DNA of 64,000 nucleotides, from assembly GCF_000442255.1 (NCBI RefSeq), contig NZ_KE557273.1:676662-740661 (forward strand), given 5' to 3'. The DNA comes from Salipiger mucosus DSM 16094 (GTDB taxonomy: Bacteria > Pseudomonadota > Alphaproteobacteria > Rhodobacterales > Rhodobacteraceae). The translations under genes were made by a program, and so were the position numbers. Below, piece after piece: positions 44,495 to 53,087 of the stretch (position 1 is the first letter of the stretch; every line of letters begins with the position of its first letter). The notes under the pieces were generated by a model. It was not told the origin of the DNA. It did no database searches and worked only from the letters and a program-made list of their open reading frames with translations.

Positions 44495-45832
44495 ATGCCC
44501 GAAGGCATCGCTGATGCGGCCACCACCCAGGAGACGCCCCGCGTGACCACCCCGCCGACCTCCGTCGAGCGCACCCTTCGCCGGCTCGAGTGGATCGCCG
44601 TCGGCGCGGCGCTCTTCGTCTTTTCCGGCGCGCTCTTTCCGCTGCTGGTCGAGGGCTCGGACGGGATCCTGGACGCCGCTGAACGCTCGAAGCTGCGCCT
44701 CGTGAACCTTCCGGTCTACGCGCTGACGCTGGGGCTGCTGGTCCGGCGGCCGGTGCTGCTGGCCTCGGCGCTGTGGCGCAACCTGCCGATGCTGGCGCTC
44801 ATGCTGCTGCCCATGGCCTCGTTGCTCTGGACGGTCAGCCAGTCGGTCACCATGCGCCGTGCCATCGCCCTGATCATGTCCATGTCGGTGGCCTACCTGC
44901 TCGCCACGCGGTTCACACCGCGCCAGCAGATCCTGCTGATGGGCGGCGTCCTGGGGGGCTCGACGCTCCTGAGCATCCTTGCGGCGGGGGCAGTGCCGGG
45001 CATGGCCTTCGCCCCGGGCGAGAGCGCGCTGCGCGGGATCTTCATGCACAAGAACGTGCTGGGCTGGGTGGCCAGCTTCACCGTCCTGCTGGGCATCGCG
45101 GCACAGCTCGACCCGCTGCGCGCCATGCGGCGCGGCGGGGTGGCACTCATCCTCGTGGGCGGGCTGGGCGTGGTGCTCTCGACCTCGGCCACGAGCCTGC
45201 TGTCCTGCGTGGTGGCGCTGCTTGTCTTCCTCGGTGTGCGCACGGTCACGCAGGGGCAGGGGCCGGCGCGCCTCGTCCGCAAGCTCGCGGTGCTGCTGAC
45301 GACGGTCCTCATCATGGCGGGCCTGGGAATCGGGCTTCTGCCGCTGCTCGAGATGCTGGGCAAGGACGCCACCCTGACAGGCCGCGTGCCGCTCTGGGCG
45401 CTCGTCGACCCCGAGATCGCCGCCCGCCCGCTGCTGGGCTACGGCTACGGCGTCTTCTGGTCCGAGGCGAGCCCCGAGGCCTGGATGATCTGGGAAAAGA
45501 TCCTCTGGCAGGCGCCCCATGCGCACAACGGCTACCGCGACCTGCTGCTGGGCGTGGGCATCCCGGGGCTGGTGCTTTTCGTGGTGCTGACCGTCCGGGC
45601 GCTGCGGCAGGGCGCCCGGCTCTGCACCGTCGCCCCGCGCGACGGCTGGATCTGGTGCACCACCGCCATCGGCACGACGCTGGCGATGAACGTGACCGAA
45701 AGTACGATCCTCATGCAGAACGACCTGATGTGGATTCTCTTCGCGACCGCCGCGCTCACCCTGTCGCAGCGCGCGCCCGAGCTGTCGCCCGCGCTGCCGC
45801 GCCACGCCCGCCTGGCCTACGCCGCGGTCTGA
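44495..45832 (+). CDS. O-antigen polymerase/ligase family protein (Wzy-like)
   Basis: The 445-residue integral membrane protein has about 11-12 spans. The Wzy_C signature region (GIFMHKNVLGW) is followed by the GRVPLWALVDPEIAARPLLGYGYG segment and HAHNGYRDLLLGVGIPG in the large periplasmic loop, features of the O-antigen ligase/polymerase family. The ATG at 44495 was taken; the GTG at 44543, which has an AGGAGA site upstream, is a credible alternative. It should polymerise undecaprenyl-PP-linked repeat units in the periplasm. Confidence 0.87.
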   Translation: MPEGIADAATTQETPRVTTPPTSVERTLRRLEWIAVGAALFVFSGALFPLLVEGSDGILDAAERSKLRLVNLPVYALTLGLLVRRPVLLASALWRNLPMLALMLLPMASLLWTVSQSVTMRRAIALIMSMSVAYLLATRFTPRQQILLMGGVLGGSTLLSILAAGAVPGMAFAPGESALRGIFMHKNVLGWVASFTVLLGIAAQLDPLRAMRRGGVALILVGGLGVVLSTSATSLLSCVVALLVFLGVRTVTQGQGPARLVRKLAVLLTTVLIMAGLGIGLLPLLEMLGKDATLTGRVPLWALVDPEIAARPLLGYGYGVFWSEASPEAWMIWEKILWQAPHAHNGYRDLLLGVGIPGLVLFVVLTVRALRQGARLCTVAPRDGWIWCTTAIGTTLAMNVTESTILMQNDLMWILFATAALTLSQRAPELSPALPRHARLAYAAV

Positions 45833-46100
45833 CACCCCGCTTCCGATGATGAATCGACCCGCGGCAGGGGCCGGACGGGACCGGATGGGGAATGCCGTGG
45901 CCGCGCATGGCGCGCAAAACGGCAGCCCTGCCTGCGAATGCACCAATTGGCCAAGCCGGCTGACCGTTCAGCCAACTACACGGCTCCGAACAGTCACGCC
46001 ACGCTCTAGGCACTGTTTCAAGTCCGAGGGCCGATCCCATGCGAACCACAGCTGCATTCCGACCGCGCCGCCATGACGCCCTCGGGCCGGGGGCCACGTC

Positions 46101-46889
46101 ATGAGCATCGTTTTCCCGTCCCGTCCGCCGCGCCCGACCCTGGCGCGGGCCCGCACCCCCGTCTTCGGCGGCGGGCTGCGCGCGCGTGTCTCCAGCGTTG
46201 CAGGGCTCATCCTCTCCGACCTTCTGGCGCTTGCCGCGCTCTGCTGGGCCGGCGGCGCGCTGCTGGGATACACCGCGACCCTCGACACGGCCCTGCGCCT
46301 GCTGGCGCTGGCCGGAGCGGTGCAGGTCGGGCTCAAGGCGGCGCTGGGACTCTACCCGGGATTCGGCCTTCACGCCGAGGCGCGGCTGCGCAAGACGGCC
46401 TCGGCCTGGGCCGGCGCCGGCATGATCGCCACGCTGGCCGCGCTGGCCCTGCACGGCGGCGGCGCGGCGGTGCAGATGCTCTTCTGGCCCGGCTTCCTGG
46501 CCCTCCTGGCCCTGCAGGCCGCCTTCGCGGGGCTGACCCGCGCCGCGCTGAGCGCGCTGGGCGCCTGGGGCATGCCGGTGCATGTCGCGGGCGAGGACGC
46601 CTCGGCCGCGGCGCTCACGTCGATGCTGGAGGCGACCCCGGGTCTCGGCCTGCGCCCGGTCGAGGACGCGGTGCCCTCGCGCACCCTGCTCTGGGCCGAC
46701 CGCGCGCTGCCCGAGCCCGAGACGCTGGCGATCCTGCGGCGCACCCACGACGAGATCGTGCTGGTCTCGGACCTGCCCCGGCTGCGCCTTTCGGGTGTGC
46801 ATCCATCGGAACACGGCGGCCGGATCGGCCTTCGGCTGACCCCGCTCCACGAGGGGCCGGGGCGGTGCGGTGCTCAAGCGTGCCTTTGA
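46101..46889 (+). CDS. N-terminal membrane domain of a WbaP-like priming transferase (separated by frameshift)
   Basis: The 262-residue reading from the ATG at 46101 contains four hydrophobic spans in its first 150 residues and then a soluble nucleotide-fold-like part (LSALGAWGMPVHVAG). This is the N-terminal region expected of polyisoprenyl-phosphate hexose-1-phosphate transferases such as WbaP. The last residues after HEGPG are out of frame. At 46859-46862 a run of four G contains one base too many; with three G the frame continues directly into the catalytic domain at 46870. The joined protein would be 458 residues, close to WbaP (476). On its own this half has no known activity. Confidence 0.72.
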   Translation: MSIVFPSRPPRPTLARARTPVFGGGLRARVSSVAGLILSDLLALAALCWAGGALLGYTATLDTALRLLALAGAVQVGLKAALGLYPGFGLHAEARLRKTASAWAGAGMIATLAALALHGGGAAVQMLFWPGFLALLALQAAFAGLTRAALSALGAWGMPVHVAGEDASAAALTSMLEATPGLGLRPVEDAVPSRTLLWADRALPEPETLAILRRTHDEIVLVSDLPRLRLSGVHPSEHGGRIGLRLTPLHEGPGRCGAQACL

Positions 46890-47478
46890 CCTGGCGCTCA
46901 CCCTGCCGGCCGTCGTCGCCGCGGCACCGGTCGTGATCGGTGCCGCGGCCCTCATCCGGATGGTGGACCCCGGGCCCGCCTTCTACGTTCAGACCCGCGA
47001 GGGCCGCGACGGCAAGCCCATCGGCGTGCTCAAGCTGCGCACCATGTATCTCGACGCCGAGCGCATGCTGACCGAGCTGCTCGACCGCGACCCGGAGGCC
47101 CGCGCCGAGTGGGAGGCGCATTTCAAGCTGCGCCGCGACCCGCGCATCCTGCGGGGGATCGGCACCTTCCTGCGGGCATCGAGCCTCGACGAGTTGCCGC
47201 AGCTGCTGAACATCCTGCGCGGCGACATGAGCCTCGTCGGCCCGCGTCCCTTTCCGGACTACCACCTTCGGGCCATGCCCGCCGACTTCCGCGCCCGCCG
47301 GGCGACCGTCACGCCGGGGCTCACCGGGCTCTGGCAGATCTCCGAGCGCAGCTCGGCCGATCTCGAGGGCCAGCAGCAGCTCGACGACTTCTACATCGCC
47401 GGTGGCTCCTTCTGGGGCGACCTGTCGATCTTCCTGCGCACCTTCGGGGCCGTACTCGGCCGCCGCGGGGCCTATTGA
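46870..47478 (+). CDS. Sugar transferase (priming glycosyl-1-phosphate transferase, catalytic domain)
   Basis: The catalytic domain of the bacterial sugar transferase (PglC/WbaP C-terminal) family transfers hexose-1-phosphate to undecaprenyl phosphate and so starts the repeat unit. Visible are the N-terminal re-entrant helix LKRAFDLALTLPAVV, the PGPAFYVQTREGRDGKPI loop, KLRTM, and the catalytic block RASSLDELPQLLNILRGDMSLVGPRP with the essential Asp-Glu pair. The 202-residue reading starts at a GTG inside the upstream reading. Family members without the membrane domain do exist (ExoY-like), so independent translation is possible; the tight +1 junction makes a single original gene more likely. 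Confidence 0.85.
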   Translation: MLKRAFDLALTLPAVVAAAPVVIGAAALIRMVDPGPAFYVQTREGRDGKPIGVLKLRTMYLDAERMLTELLDRDPEARAEWEAHFKLRRDPRILRGIGTFLRASSLDELPQLLNILRGDMSLVGPRPFPDYHLRAMPADFRARRATVTPGLTGLWQISERSSADLEGQQQLDDFYIAGGSFWGDLSIFLRTFGAVLGRRGAY

Positions 47479-47517
47479 CCCACCGCTTATTGACCCAACG
47501 CCGACTGACCCAACCCG
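47473..47517 (+). repeat. Three 15-nt tandem repeats before the UXS gene
   Basis: Starting at the end of the sugar-transferase gene, the motif TGACCCA recurs with an exact 15-nt period (47476, 47491, 47506) in three imperfect copies with the unit TATTGACCCACCGCT or close. The array fills the 51-nt gap up to the ribosome-binding site of the next gene. It probably arose by duplication of the stop-codon region; a regulatory role is not evident. Confidence 0.6.
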
Positions 47518-47529
47518 AAAGGACGGACC

Positions 47530-48579
47530 ATGGACGAGAACAAGCGCATACTGGTGACGGGGGGATCGGGCTTCCTGGGATCGTTCCTGTGCGAAAGCCT
47601 GCTCGCTGACGGCCACGAAGTGCTCTGCGTCGACAACTTCCAGACCGGCTCGCGCCGCAATGTCGAGCACCTGCACGGGCATCCCCGCTTCGAGGTCATG
47701 CGCCACGACGTGACCGTGCCGCTCTACGTCGAGGTCGACGAGATCTGGAACCTCGCCTGCCCGGCCTCGCCGGTCCACTACCAGACCGACCCGGTCAAGA
47801 CGGTCAAGACCAGCGTCATGGGCGCCATCAACATGCTGGGCCTCGCCCGGCGCACCAAGTCGCGGATCTTTCAGGCCTCGACCAGCGAGGTCTACGGCGA
47901 CCCGCGCGAGCATCCCCAGCCCGAGGGCTACTGGGGCAACGTCAACTCCATCGGCCCGCGCTCGTGCTACGACGAGGGCAAGCGCTGCGCCGAGACGCTG
48001 TTCTTCGACTACCAGCGGCAATACGGTGTCGAGGTGCGCATGGCGCGGATCTTCAACACCTACGGCCCCCGCATGAGCGAAAGCGACGGCCGCGTGGTGT
48101 CGAACTTCATCGTGCAGGCGCTTCGGGGCGAGCCGCTGACGCTCTACGGCGACGGCAGCCAGACCCGGTCCTTCTGCTACGTCGACGACCTGATCCGCGG
48201 CTTCCGCGCGCTGATGGCCTCGGGGGACGACGTGCCGCAGCCGGTGAACCTCGGCAACCCCGGCGAATTCACCATCCGCCAACTGGCCGAGATCGTGACC
48301 GAGCTCACCGGCACCGGCTCGCGGATCGAGTACCGCCCGCTGCCCGGGGACGATCCGACCCAGCGCAAGCCCGATATCTCCCGCGCGCAGGAGGCGCTGG
48401 GCTGGGCGCCCGAGATCGAACTGCGCGAGGGGCTCGAGCGCACCATCACCTACTTCGAGGAGCGTCTCTCCACCGGGCCGACGAAATGGCACCGCGCCTA
48501 CCTCAACGGCGCCCAGTCGATCCCGGCGACCGCCGGCATCGCACGCCCGAACGGACAGGACGACAGGGCACGCGCATGA
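47530..48579 (+). CDS. UDP-glucuronate decarboxylase (UDP-xylose synthase)
   Basis: The 349-residue SDR-type enzyme converts UDP-glucuronate to UDP-xylose. Start at the ATG at 47530 after AAAGGACGG. Features are the NAD loop TGGSGFLGS, the UXS hallmark [27 protein letters not shown], and YDEGKRCAE with Tyr-x3-Lys, plus [10 protein letters not shown] and a [10 protein letters not shown] segment. It supplies xylose for the polysaccharide. The next gene overlaps its stop (ATGA). Confidence 0.93.
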   Translation: MDENKRILVTGGSGFLGSFLCESLLADGHEVLCVDNFQTGSRRNVEHLHGHPRFEVMRHDVTVPLYVEVDEIWNLACPASPVHYQTDPVKTVKTSVMGAINMLGLARRTKSRIFQASTSEVYGDPREHPQPEGYWGNVNSIGPRSCYDEGKRCAETLFFDYQRQYGVEVRMARIFNTYGPRMSESDGRVVSNFIVQALRGEPLTLYGDGSQTRSFCYVDDLIRGFRALMASGDDVPQPVNLGNPGEFTIRQLAEIVTELTGTGSRIEYRPLPGDDPTQRKPDISRAQEALGWAPEIELREGLERTITYFEERLSTGPTKWHRAYLNGAQSIPATAGIARPNGQDDRARA

Positions 48580-49802
48580 AACTGCTGAGCTTTGCGCATC
48601 GGCTTGAACTCGGCGGCACGCAGATCAACGCGATCGAGCTGGCCGCCGAGCTGCGCGACGCGCATGGCTTCGACGTCACGCTGCACGCGGCGCCGGGGCC
48701 GGCGCTGCCGCACCTGCGGGGTAGGGGGGTGCCCTTCCGCCCCGCGCCCGATGTCCGCTTTCACCCGTCGCCCGCCCGCATCCGCGCCCTGCGCGCGCTG
48801 GTGCGGCGCGAGCGGCCCGACGTGATCCACGCCTGGGACTGGTGGCAGGGGCTGGAGGCCTACTTCGGCGTCAATCTGCCCATGGGCATCCCGCTGGTGA
48901 TCTCGGACATGATGATGGACCTCACCCGCGCCATGCCGCGCGAGGTGCCCACGACCTTCGGCTTCGGCGCCCTGCGCGACAAGGCCGAGCACGCCGGCTG
49001 GCGCCGCGCGCGCCTGCTGCTGCCGCCCGTCGACGTCACCGCGAACGCCCCCGGCGTCAGCGACGGCCGCGCCTTCCGCCAGGCCCACGGCGTGGGCGAT
49101 GACGAGATCCTGCTGGTCACCGTCTCGCGCCTCGCGCATGTCATGAAATCCGAATGCCTCGAACGCTCCATCCGCGCGTTGCGCGCGCTGGGCGCCGAGC
49201 TTCCGCTCAGGCTGGTGATCGTCGGCGACGGCGAGGCCCGGTCGCATCTCGCGGCGCTGGCCGCCGAAACCAACCGCCACCTCGGCCGCGCGGCCGTGGT
49301 CATGGCGGGCGCCATGGAGGATCCCCGCCCGGCCTATGCCGGCGCCGACGCGGTGCTGGGCATGGGCGGCTCGGCCCTGCGCGGGCTGGCCCACGCGGCG
49401 CCGGTGATCGTCCTGGGCGAGCAGGGCTTCGCCCGGCTCTTCAGGCCCCACACCGCCCGCGACTTCCTGCATTCGGGCATGTTCGGGCAGGGCGACGGCG
49501 ACGACCGCGCGCTGCACGCGGCGATCCGCGACATCTGCAGCAGCTCGGCCCTGCGCGCCGACCTCGGCCGCTTCGGCCGGCACTTCGTCGTCGACCACCA
49601 CGGGCTGGGCGCCGTTGCCACCAGCCTCGCCGACATCTGCCGCGAGGCCCGAGACGTGCGGCCCGGCCGCGCCGCGCAGGGCCTTGATGCCGCGCGCACC
49701 GCCTTCTGGTACCTGCGCGAGCGCCGCTTCCGCGTGGCTTCGCGCGATGCGACGGTCACGCCCGCGCCGCGTCCCGTCGGCCCGGACCCGCTGCAGCCAT
49801 GA
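48576..49802 (+). CDS. Glycosyltransferase (GT-B, GT4-like)
   Basis: The 408-residue GT-B protein starts at the ATG at 48576, overlapping the UXS stop. The acceptor-lobe loop [14 protein letters not shown] and the donor-lobe segments [21 protein letters not shown] and [12 protein letters not shown] are typical for family 4. The usual EGxP-type donor loop is replaced by [21 protein letters not shown], so the family's second glutamate may be missing; specificity may be unusual. The placement after the UDP-xylose synthase hints at a xylosyl transfer, which is inference. Confidence 0.85.
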   Translation: MKLLSFAHRLELGGTQINAIELAAELRDAHGFDVTLHAAPGPALPHLRGRGVPFRPAPDVRFHPSPARIRALRALVRRERPDVIHAWDWWQGLEAYFGVNLPMGIPLVISDMMMDLTRAMPREVPTTFGFGALRDKAEHAGWRRARLLLPPVDVTANAPGVSDGRAFRQAHGVGDDEILLVTVSRLAHVMKSECLERSIRALRALGAELPLRLVIVGDGEARSHLAALAAETNRHLGRAAVVMAGAMEDPRPAYAGADAVLGMGGSALRGLAHAAPVIVLGEQGFARLFRPHTARDFLHSGMFGQGDGDDRALHAAIRDICSSSALRADLGRFGRHFVVDHHGLGAVATSLADICREARDVRPGRAAQGLDAARTAFWYLRERRFRVASRDATVTPAPRPVGPDPLQP

Positions 49803-49852
49803 GCGCCGCCGGCCGGTTGTTCCCATCTTCCGTGTACAAGGTGTTCTGAACC

Positions 49853-51316
49853 ATGGTCCGTCGTTCGTTCTTCTTTTCCTTTGCCGACAAGTCCACCGGG
49901 CTTGTGCTGACGCTCGCCACCATGGCCGTCGTCTCGCGCCTGATGACCCCGGCCGAGGTCGGCCTCTTCATGGTCGCGAGCAGCCTCGTCATCCTGATCG
50001 AGGCCTTCCGCGACTTCGGCGTTGCCGCCTTCCTGATCCAGGAGCCCGAGCTGACGCCCGACCTCACGCGCAGCGCGGTCACGGTCATCGGCCTGATGTC
50101 GCTGGGGCTGGGCCTGTGCATGGCGCTGAGCGCCGGGCTCGCCGCCGCCCTCTTCGAGATGCCCGAGCTGGGAGAGCTGATCCGCATCGCCGCGCTGGGC
50201 TTCCTCGCGGCGCCGATCAGCAACCCGCTGGTGGCGCTGATGCAGCGCGACATGAACTTCGCCGCCGTGGCGCGGATCAACATCTCGGCCGCCGCCGTCA
50301 ACGCCGCGACGACCATCACGCTCGCGATCCTGGGCTTCGGCGCCTTCAGCTTCGTTTGGGGCTCGGTCTGCGCGGCCGCGACCTCGGCGCTTGGCGCGGC
50401 GATCTCGCGGCCCGAGTGGTGGATCTTCCGCCCGACGCTGCGCCACTGGCGCCGCGTCGTGCCCTTCGGCGCCTGGACCACGGTGGTCACGCTGCTGGGC
50501 ATGCTCTTCGAGGCCATGCCCCGGCTGATCCTCGGCAAGGCGATGGGGTTCGGCGCCGTGGGCCTCTTCACCCGCTCGGTCTCGCTCACGCAGATGCCCG
50601 ACAGGCTGCTGCTCAGTGCCGTGCAGCCGGTCGTGCTGCCCGCGCTTTCGGCGCAGGTGCGGGCGAAGAAGGGCCTTGTCGAACCCTACCTGCTGGGCAT
50701 CTCGCTCATCACCGCGATCCAGTGGCCGGCGCTGCTGTGCCTCGCCCTGCTGGCCGACCCCATCGTGCGCCTGCTGCTGGGGCCGCAGTGGCTCGGGGTG
50801 ATCCCGTTGGTGCAGGTGGTATCATTCGCCGCCATGCTGCTGGCGCCGATCTACCTCGCCTTCCCGGTGCTGGTGGCGACGGGGCGGGTGCGGCAGATGG
50901 CGCTGCTCAGCCTCGTGGCGCTGCCGCTCTCGATGGCGGTGATCCTCGTCGCCACGCGCTTCGGCCTCTCCGCCGTGGCCTGGAGCCTCTTTCCCGCCAA
51001 CGCGATCCACGTCGGGCTGATCCTCGTCTACATCCGCCGCCTCGTCGGCTTCCGCTGGACCCAGCTCGGGGCGGCCGCCCTGCGCAGTGCTGTCGTGGCG
51101 CTTTGCACCGGCGCGACCGCGGGCCTCCTCGTGGCGATCCACGGGGTCGAGCTTTCGCTGCTGCAGGCGGGGCTTGCCGCGGCGGGGGCGTTCGCGGGCT
51201 GGCTGGGCGGGCTGGCCCTGACGGGCCATCCCCTCGCGGCCGAAATCTCGCACCTCGCCAGTGCGCGCCTGCGAATGCAGGCGCGCAAGGTCGATGGCAG
51301 GGTCGGTGTGCGGTGA
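49853..51316 (+). CDS. Lipopolysaccharide/exopolysaccharide flippase (Wzx-like, MOP superfamily)
   Basis: The 487-residue membrane protein has about 12-14 spans and is related to the WzxC/Polysacc_synt_3 family. The N terminus FFFSFADKSTGLVLTLATMAVVSRLMTPAEVGLF and the ISNPLVALMQRDMNF segment are family landmarks. It exports the lipid-linked repeat unit to the periplasm for Wzy. It begins 50 nt after the glycosyltransferase and ends the plus-strand arm, convergent with the LuxR gene only 2 nt away, with no terminator between. Confidence 0.9.
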   Translation: MVRRSFFFSFADKSTGLVLTLATMAVVSRLMTPAEVGLFMVASSLVILIEAFRDFGVAAFLIQEPELTPDLTRSAVTVIGLMSLGLGLCMALSAGLAAALFEMPELGELIRIAALGFLAAPISNPLVALMQRDMNFAAVARINISAAAVNAATTITLAILGFGAFSFVWGSVCAAATSALGAAISRPEWWIFRPTLRHWRRVVPFGAWTTVVTLLGMLFEAMPRLILGKAMGFGAVGLFTRSVSLTQMPDRLLLSAVQPVVLPALSAQVRAKKGLVEPYLLGISLITAIQWPALLCLALLADPIVRLLLGPQWLGVIPLVQVVSFAAMLLAPIYLAFPVLVATGRVRQMALLSLVALPLSMAVILVATRFGLSAVAWSLFPANAIHVGLILVYIRRLVGFRWTQLGAAALRSAVVALCTGATAGLLVAIHGVELSLLQAGLAAAGAFAGWLGGLALTGHPLAAEISHLASARLRMQARKVDGRVGVR

Positions 51317-51318
51317 TG

Positions 51319-52092
51319 TCAGTCCTCGGGCAGAACCTCGATCTCGGTGCTGCCGTTGGCGAGTTCGTTGAGCCGGAAGGCTGCCTGCGTGCGGTTGGTG
51401 GCCTTCAGCTTGCGCATGATGTTGCGGATGTGAACCTTGACCGTGCTTTCGCAGAGCCCGAGTTCGTAGGCGATGATCTTGTTGGAATCGCCCCGCTGGA
51501 GCGCCCGCGCCACCTCCAGCTGCCGCTCGGTGAAGAACCGCTCGAGCCCCTGGCGGCGCTCCGTGCGATGGTCCAGCGCGGCCCGCAACGAGGCCATGCT
51601 GCTGCGCGGGATCACCACGCTCTTGGACGAGGGCGCGCGCATCGCCTCGATCAGCTCGTCGACCCCGGCGTCGGGCGGAATATAGCTCGATGCGCCGCAG
51701 TCGATGGCATGGAAGACGGCAAGCGCGTCGTCGTTGCGCGAGATCACGATCACCTGGCGCGGCCCCGCCTTGTCGACGAAGGCCTGCAGAGCGGCCTTGA
51801 CCGAAGGTTCGGAGATCGCGTCGTTGCCGAGGTTGTAGAGCACGATCTCGCGCTCGGTCTCGCCGGACCCGTGCTGCGTCCAGTCACGCGCATTGGCGTA
51901 GTGGTGCATCTCGACGCCCGGAAAAATGTGGCGAAGAAGTGCACCCAGGACCTGGATCTCGAAGGGGGATCCGGCAATCATGCTGATGATCCGCGGAGCC
52001 GGTGGCCCGGCATCGTGGATCTTGCGAAGTGGCGTCGGAGCGGGGTGTCTATTGTCGAAGTCCTCGTCCGGATCTTGTTTGCTTGAATTCAT
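51319..52092 (-). CDS. LuxR-family regulator with degenerate receiver domain
   Basis: The 257-residue regulator starts at the ATG at 52092 after GGAGGG. Residues about 33-155 have the fold pattern of a receiver domain (RIISMIAGSPFE, VIVISRNDDA, CGASSYIPPDAGVDELIEA). At the place of the phospho-acceptor Asp it reads IVLYNLGND (Asn87), and the N-terminal acidic pair is missing, so it is not expected to be phosphorylated. The C-terminal NarL/LuxR HTH spans 186-245. This is the design of CsgD/VpsT-type biofilm regulators, and the location in the locus makes it a good candidate for control of the polysaccharide genes (inference). Confidence 0.87.
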   Translation of the reverse strand: MNSSKQDPDEDFDNRHPAPTPLRKIHDAGPPAPRIISMIAGSPFEIQVLGALLRHIFPGVEMHHYANARDWTQHGSGETEREIVLYNLGNDAISEPSVKAALQAFVDKAGPRQVIVISRNDDALAVFHAIDCGASSYIPPDAGVDELIEAMRAPSSKSVVIPRSSMASLRAALDHRTERRQGLERFFTERQLEVARALQRGDSNKIIAYELGLCESTVKVHIRNIMRKLKATNRTQAAFRLNELANGSTEIEVLPED

Positions 52093-52438
52093 GGCTGGTA
52101 ACCCTCCAAGAAAAGTCACACCGCTTGCCGGGCGGCCGCGACACGAAAAAGGCCGAACGGATTTATCCGAAAACGGCCGAAAATTTCATTTGCAAAAGAC
52201 GACGTGTCTTTCACCGCAAAAAATATGCAATCAATACTCCCCTGTGGTGCTACTCGGTACGCCCCGGGCGGATCTGGCGAAGGAATAATTTTCGCCGTGC
52301 ATTTTTCCGCACGAAGAAATTGGCGGGTACGCGAGTCGTTCGCGGGTCCGTCTCAAAGTTATCACATATCCTTAGAAAACACGCATTGATAAAAGACAAA
52401 TTGAGGCCATAACCGGACCTTGGAGTGACAATCACGTG
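52093..52438. promoter_or_regulatory. A/T-rich divergent regulatory region with nested inverted repeat
   Basis: This 346-nt gap between the LuxR gene and the acetyltransferase gene has no credible gene. It is much richer in A and T than the rest of the window. At 52151-52178 there is a nested inverted repeat: GGCCG, then CGGAT-TT-ATCCG, then CGGCC, able to form a hairpin or serve as an operator. Further A-tracts and TATCACATATCC-type stretches (about 52360) could be promoter elements for the plus-strand gene. Confidence 0.45.
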
Positions 52439-53074
52439 ATGACGACAGAACTTGTTCCTATCGGCATGAGCGGCAACTGCCTCGAACTCTTTGAGGCGAT
52501 GGAGGCGGCGTTTCGCATTCCGGCGATCCTGGATGACGCAGAACGACACCGCGGCACAACCTTTGCGGGAATTCCCATCCTCCCGCTAGACCATTCGACA
52601 AACTACCCTGGGGCAGAATTCCTCATCCTTGTCGGATCTTCCAAAAATCATCGCACACGCAAAGATATAGTGACGCGCATTGGCGTGAGACAGGAACGAT
52701 ACGCCCGGGTCCTGCACCCCGAGGCCTCGGTCTCGCGCTTTTCCGAGATCGGGCGGGGCACGGCGCTCTACTCCGGCGTGCTCGTGACCTCGAACGCGAC
52801 GGTCGGAAACCACGTCCTGATCATGCCCAGATCCATCGTTCATCACGACGTTGTGATCGAGGATTTCGCGATTGTCGGGGCAGGGGTGATCCTCGCCGGC
52901 GGCGTCCGGGTCGGCCACAGCTGCTACATCGGGAGCGGCAGCGCGGTCCGCGACGGGGTCACCATCGGCGAGGGCGCGCTGGTCGGCATGGGCTCGGTGG
53001 TGGTGCGCGACGTGCCGCCCGGCGCGGTGGTTGCCGGCAATCCCGCCCGGCCGCTGCGCGGCGCGGGCGGTTGA
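52439..53074 (+). CDS. NeuD/PglD-like sugar O/N-acetyltransferase
   Basis: The 211-residue product has a small N-terminal nucleotide-fold domain (to about 85) and a C-terminal left-handed beta-helix of hexapeptide repeats (HPEASVSRFSEIGRGTALYSG onward, with IMPRSIVHHDVVIEDF and VGAGVILAGGVRVG). This layout is that of PglD/NeuD acyltransferases that acetylate amino-sugar nucleotides or sialic acids. The His-His pair in IVHHDVVI is the catalytic position. Start at the ATG at 52439; the GTG just before it is an alternative. The first third is visibly poorer in G/C than the rest. Confidence 0.87.
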   Translation: MTTELVPIGMSGNCLELFEAMEAAFRIPAILDDAERHRGTTFAGIPILPLDHSTNYPGAEFLILVGSSKNHRTRKDIVTRIGVRQERYARVLHPEASVSRFSEIGRGTALYSGVLVTSNATVGNHVLIMPRSIVHHDVVIEDFAIVGAGVILAGGVRVGHSCYIGSGSAVRDGVTIGEGALVGMGSVVVRDVPPGAVVAGNPARPLRGAGG

Positions 53075-53087
53075 CGCAAGGCCTGCG

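Noticed and set aside
52002-52412. Plus-strand 136-codon frame in the A/T-rich gap
   Set aside because: Overlaps the start of the LuxR gene, has poor codon usage and no ribosome-binding site.
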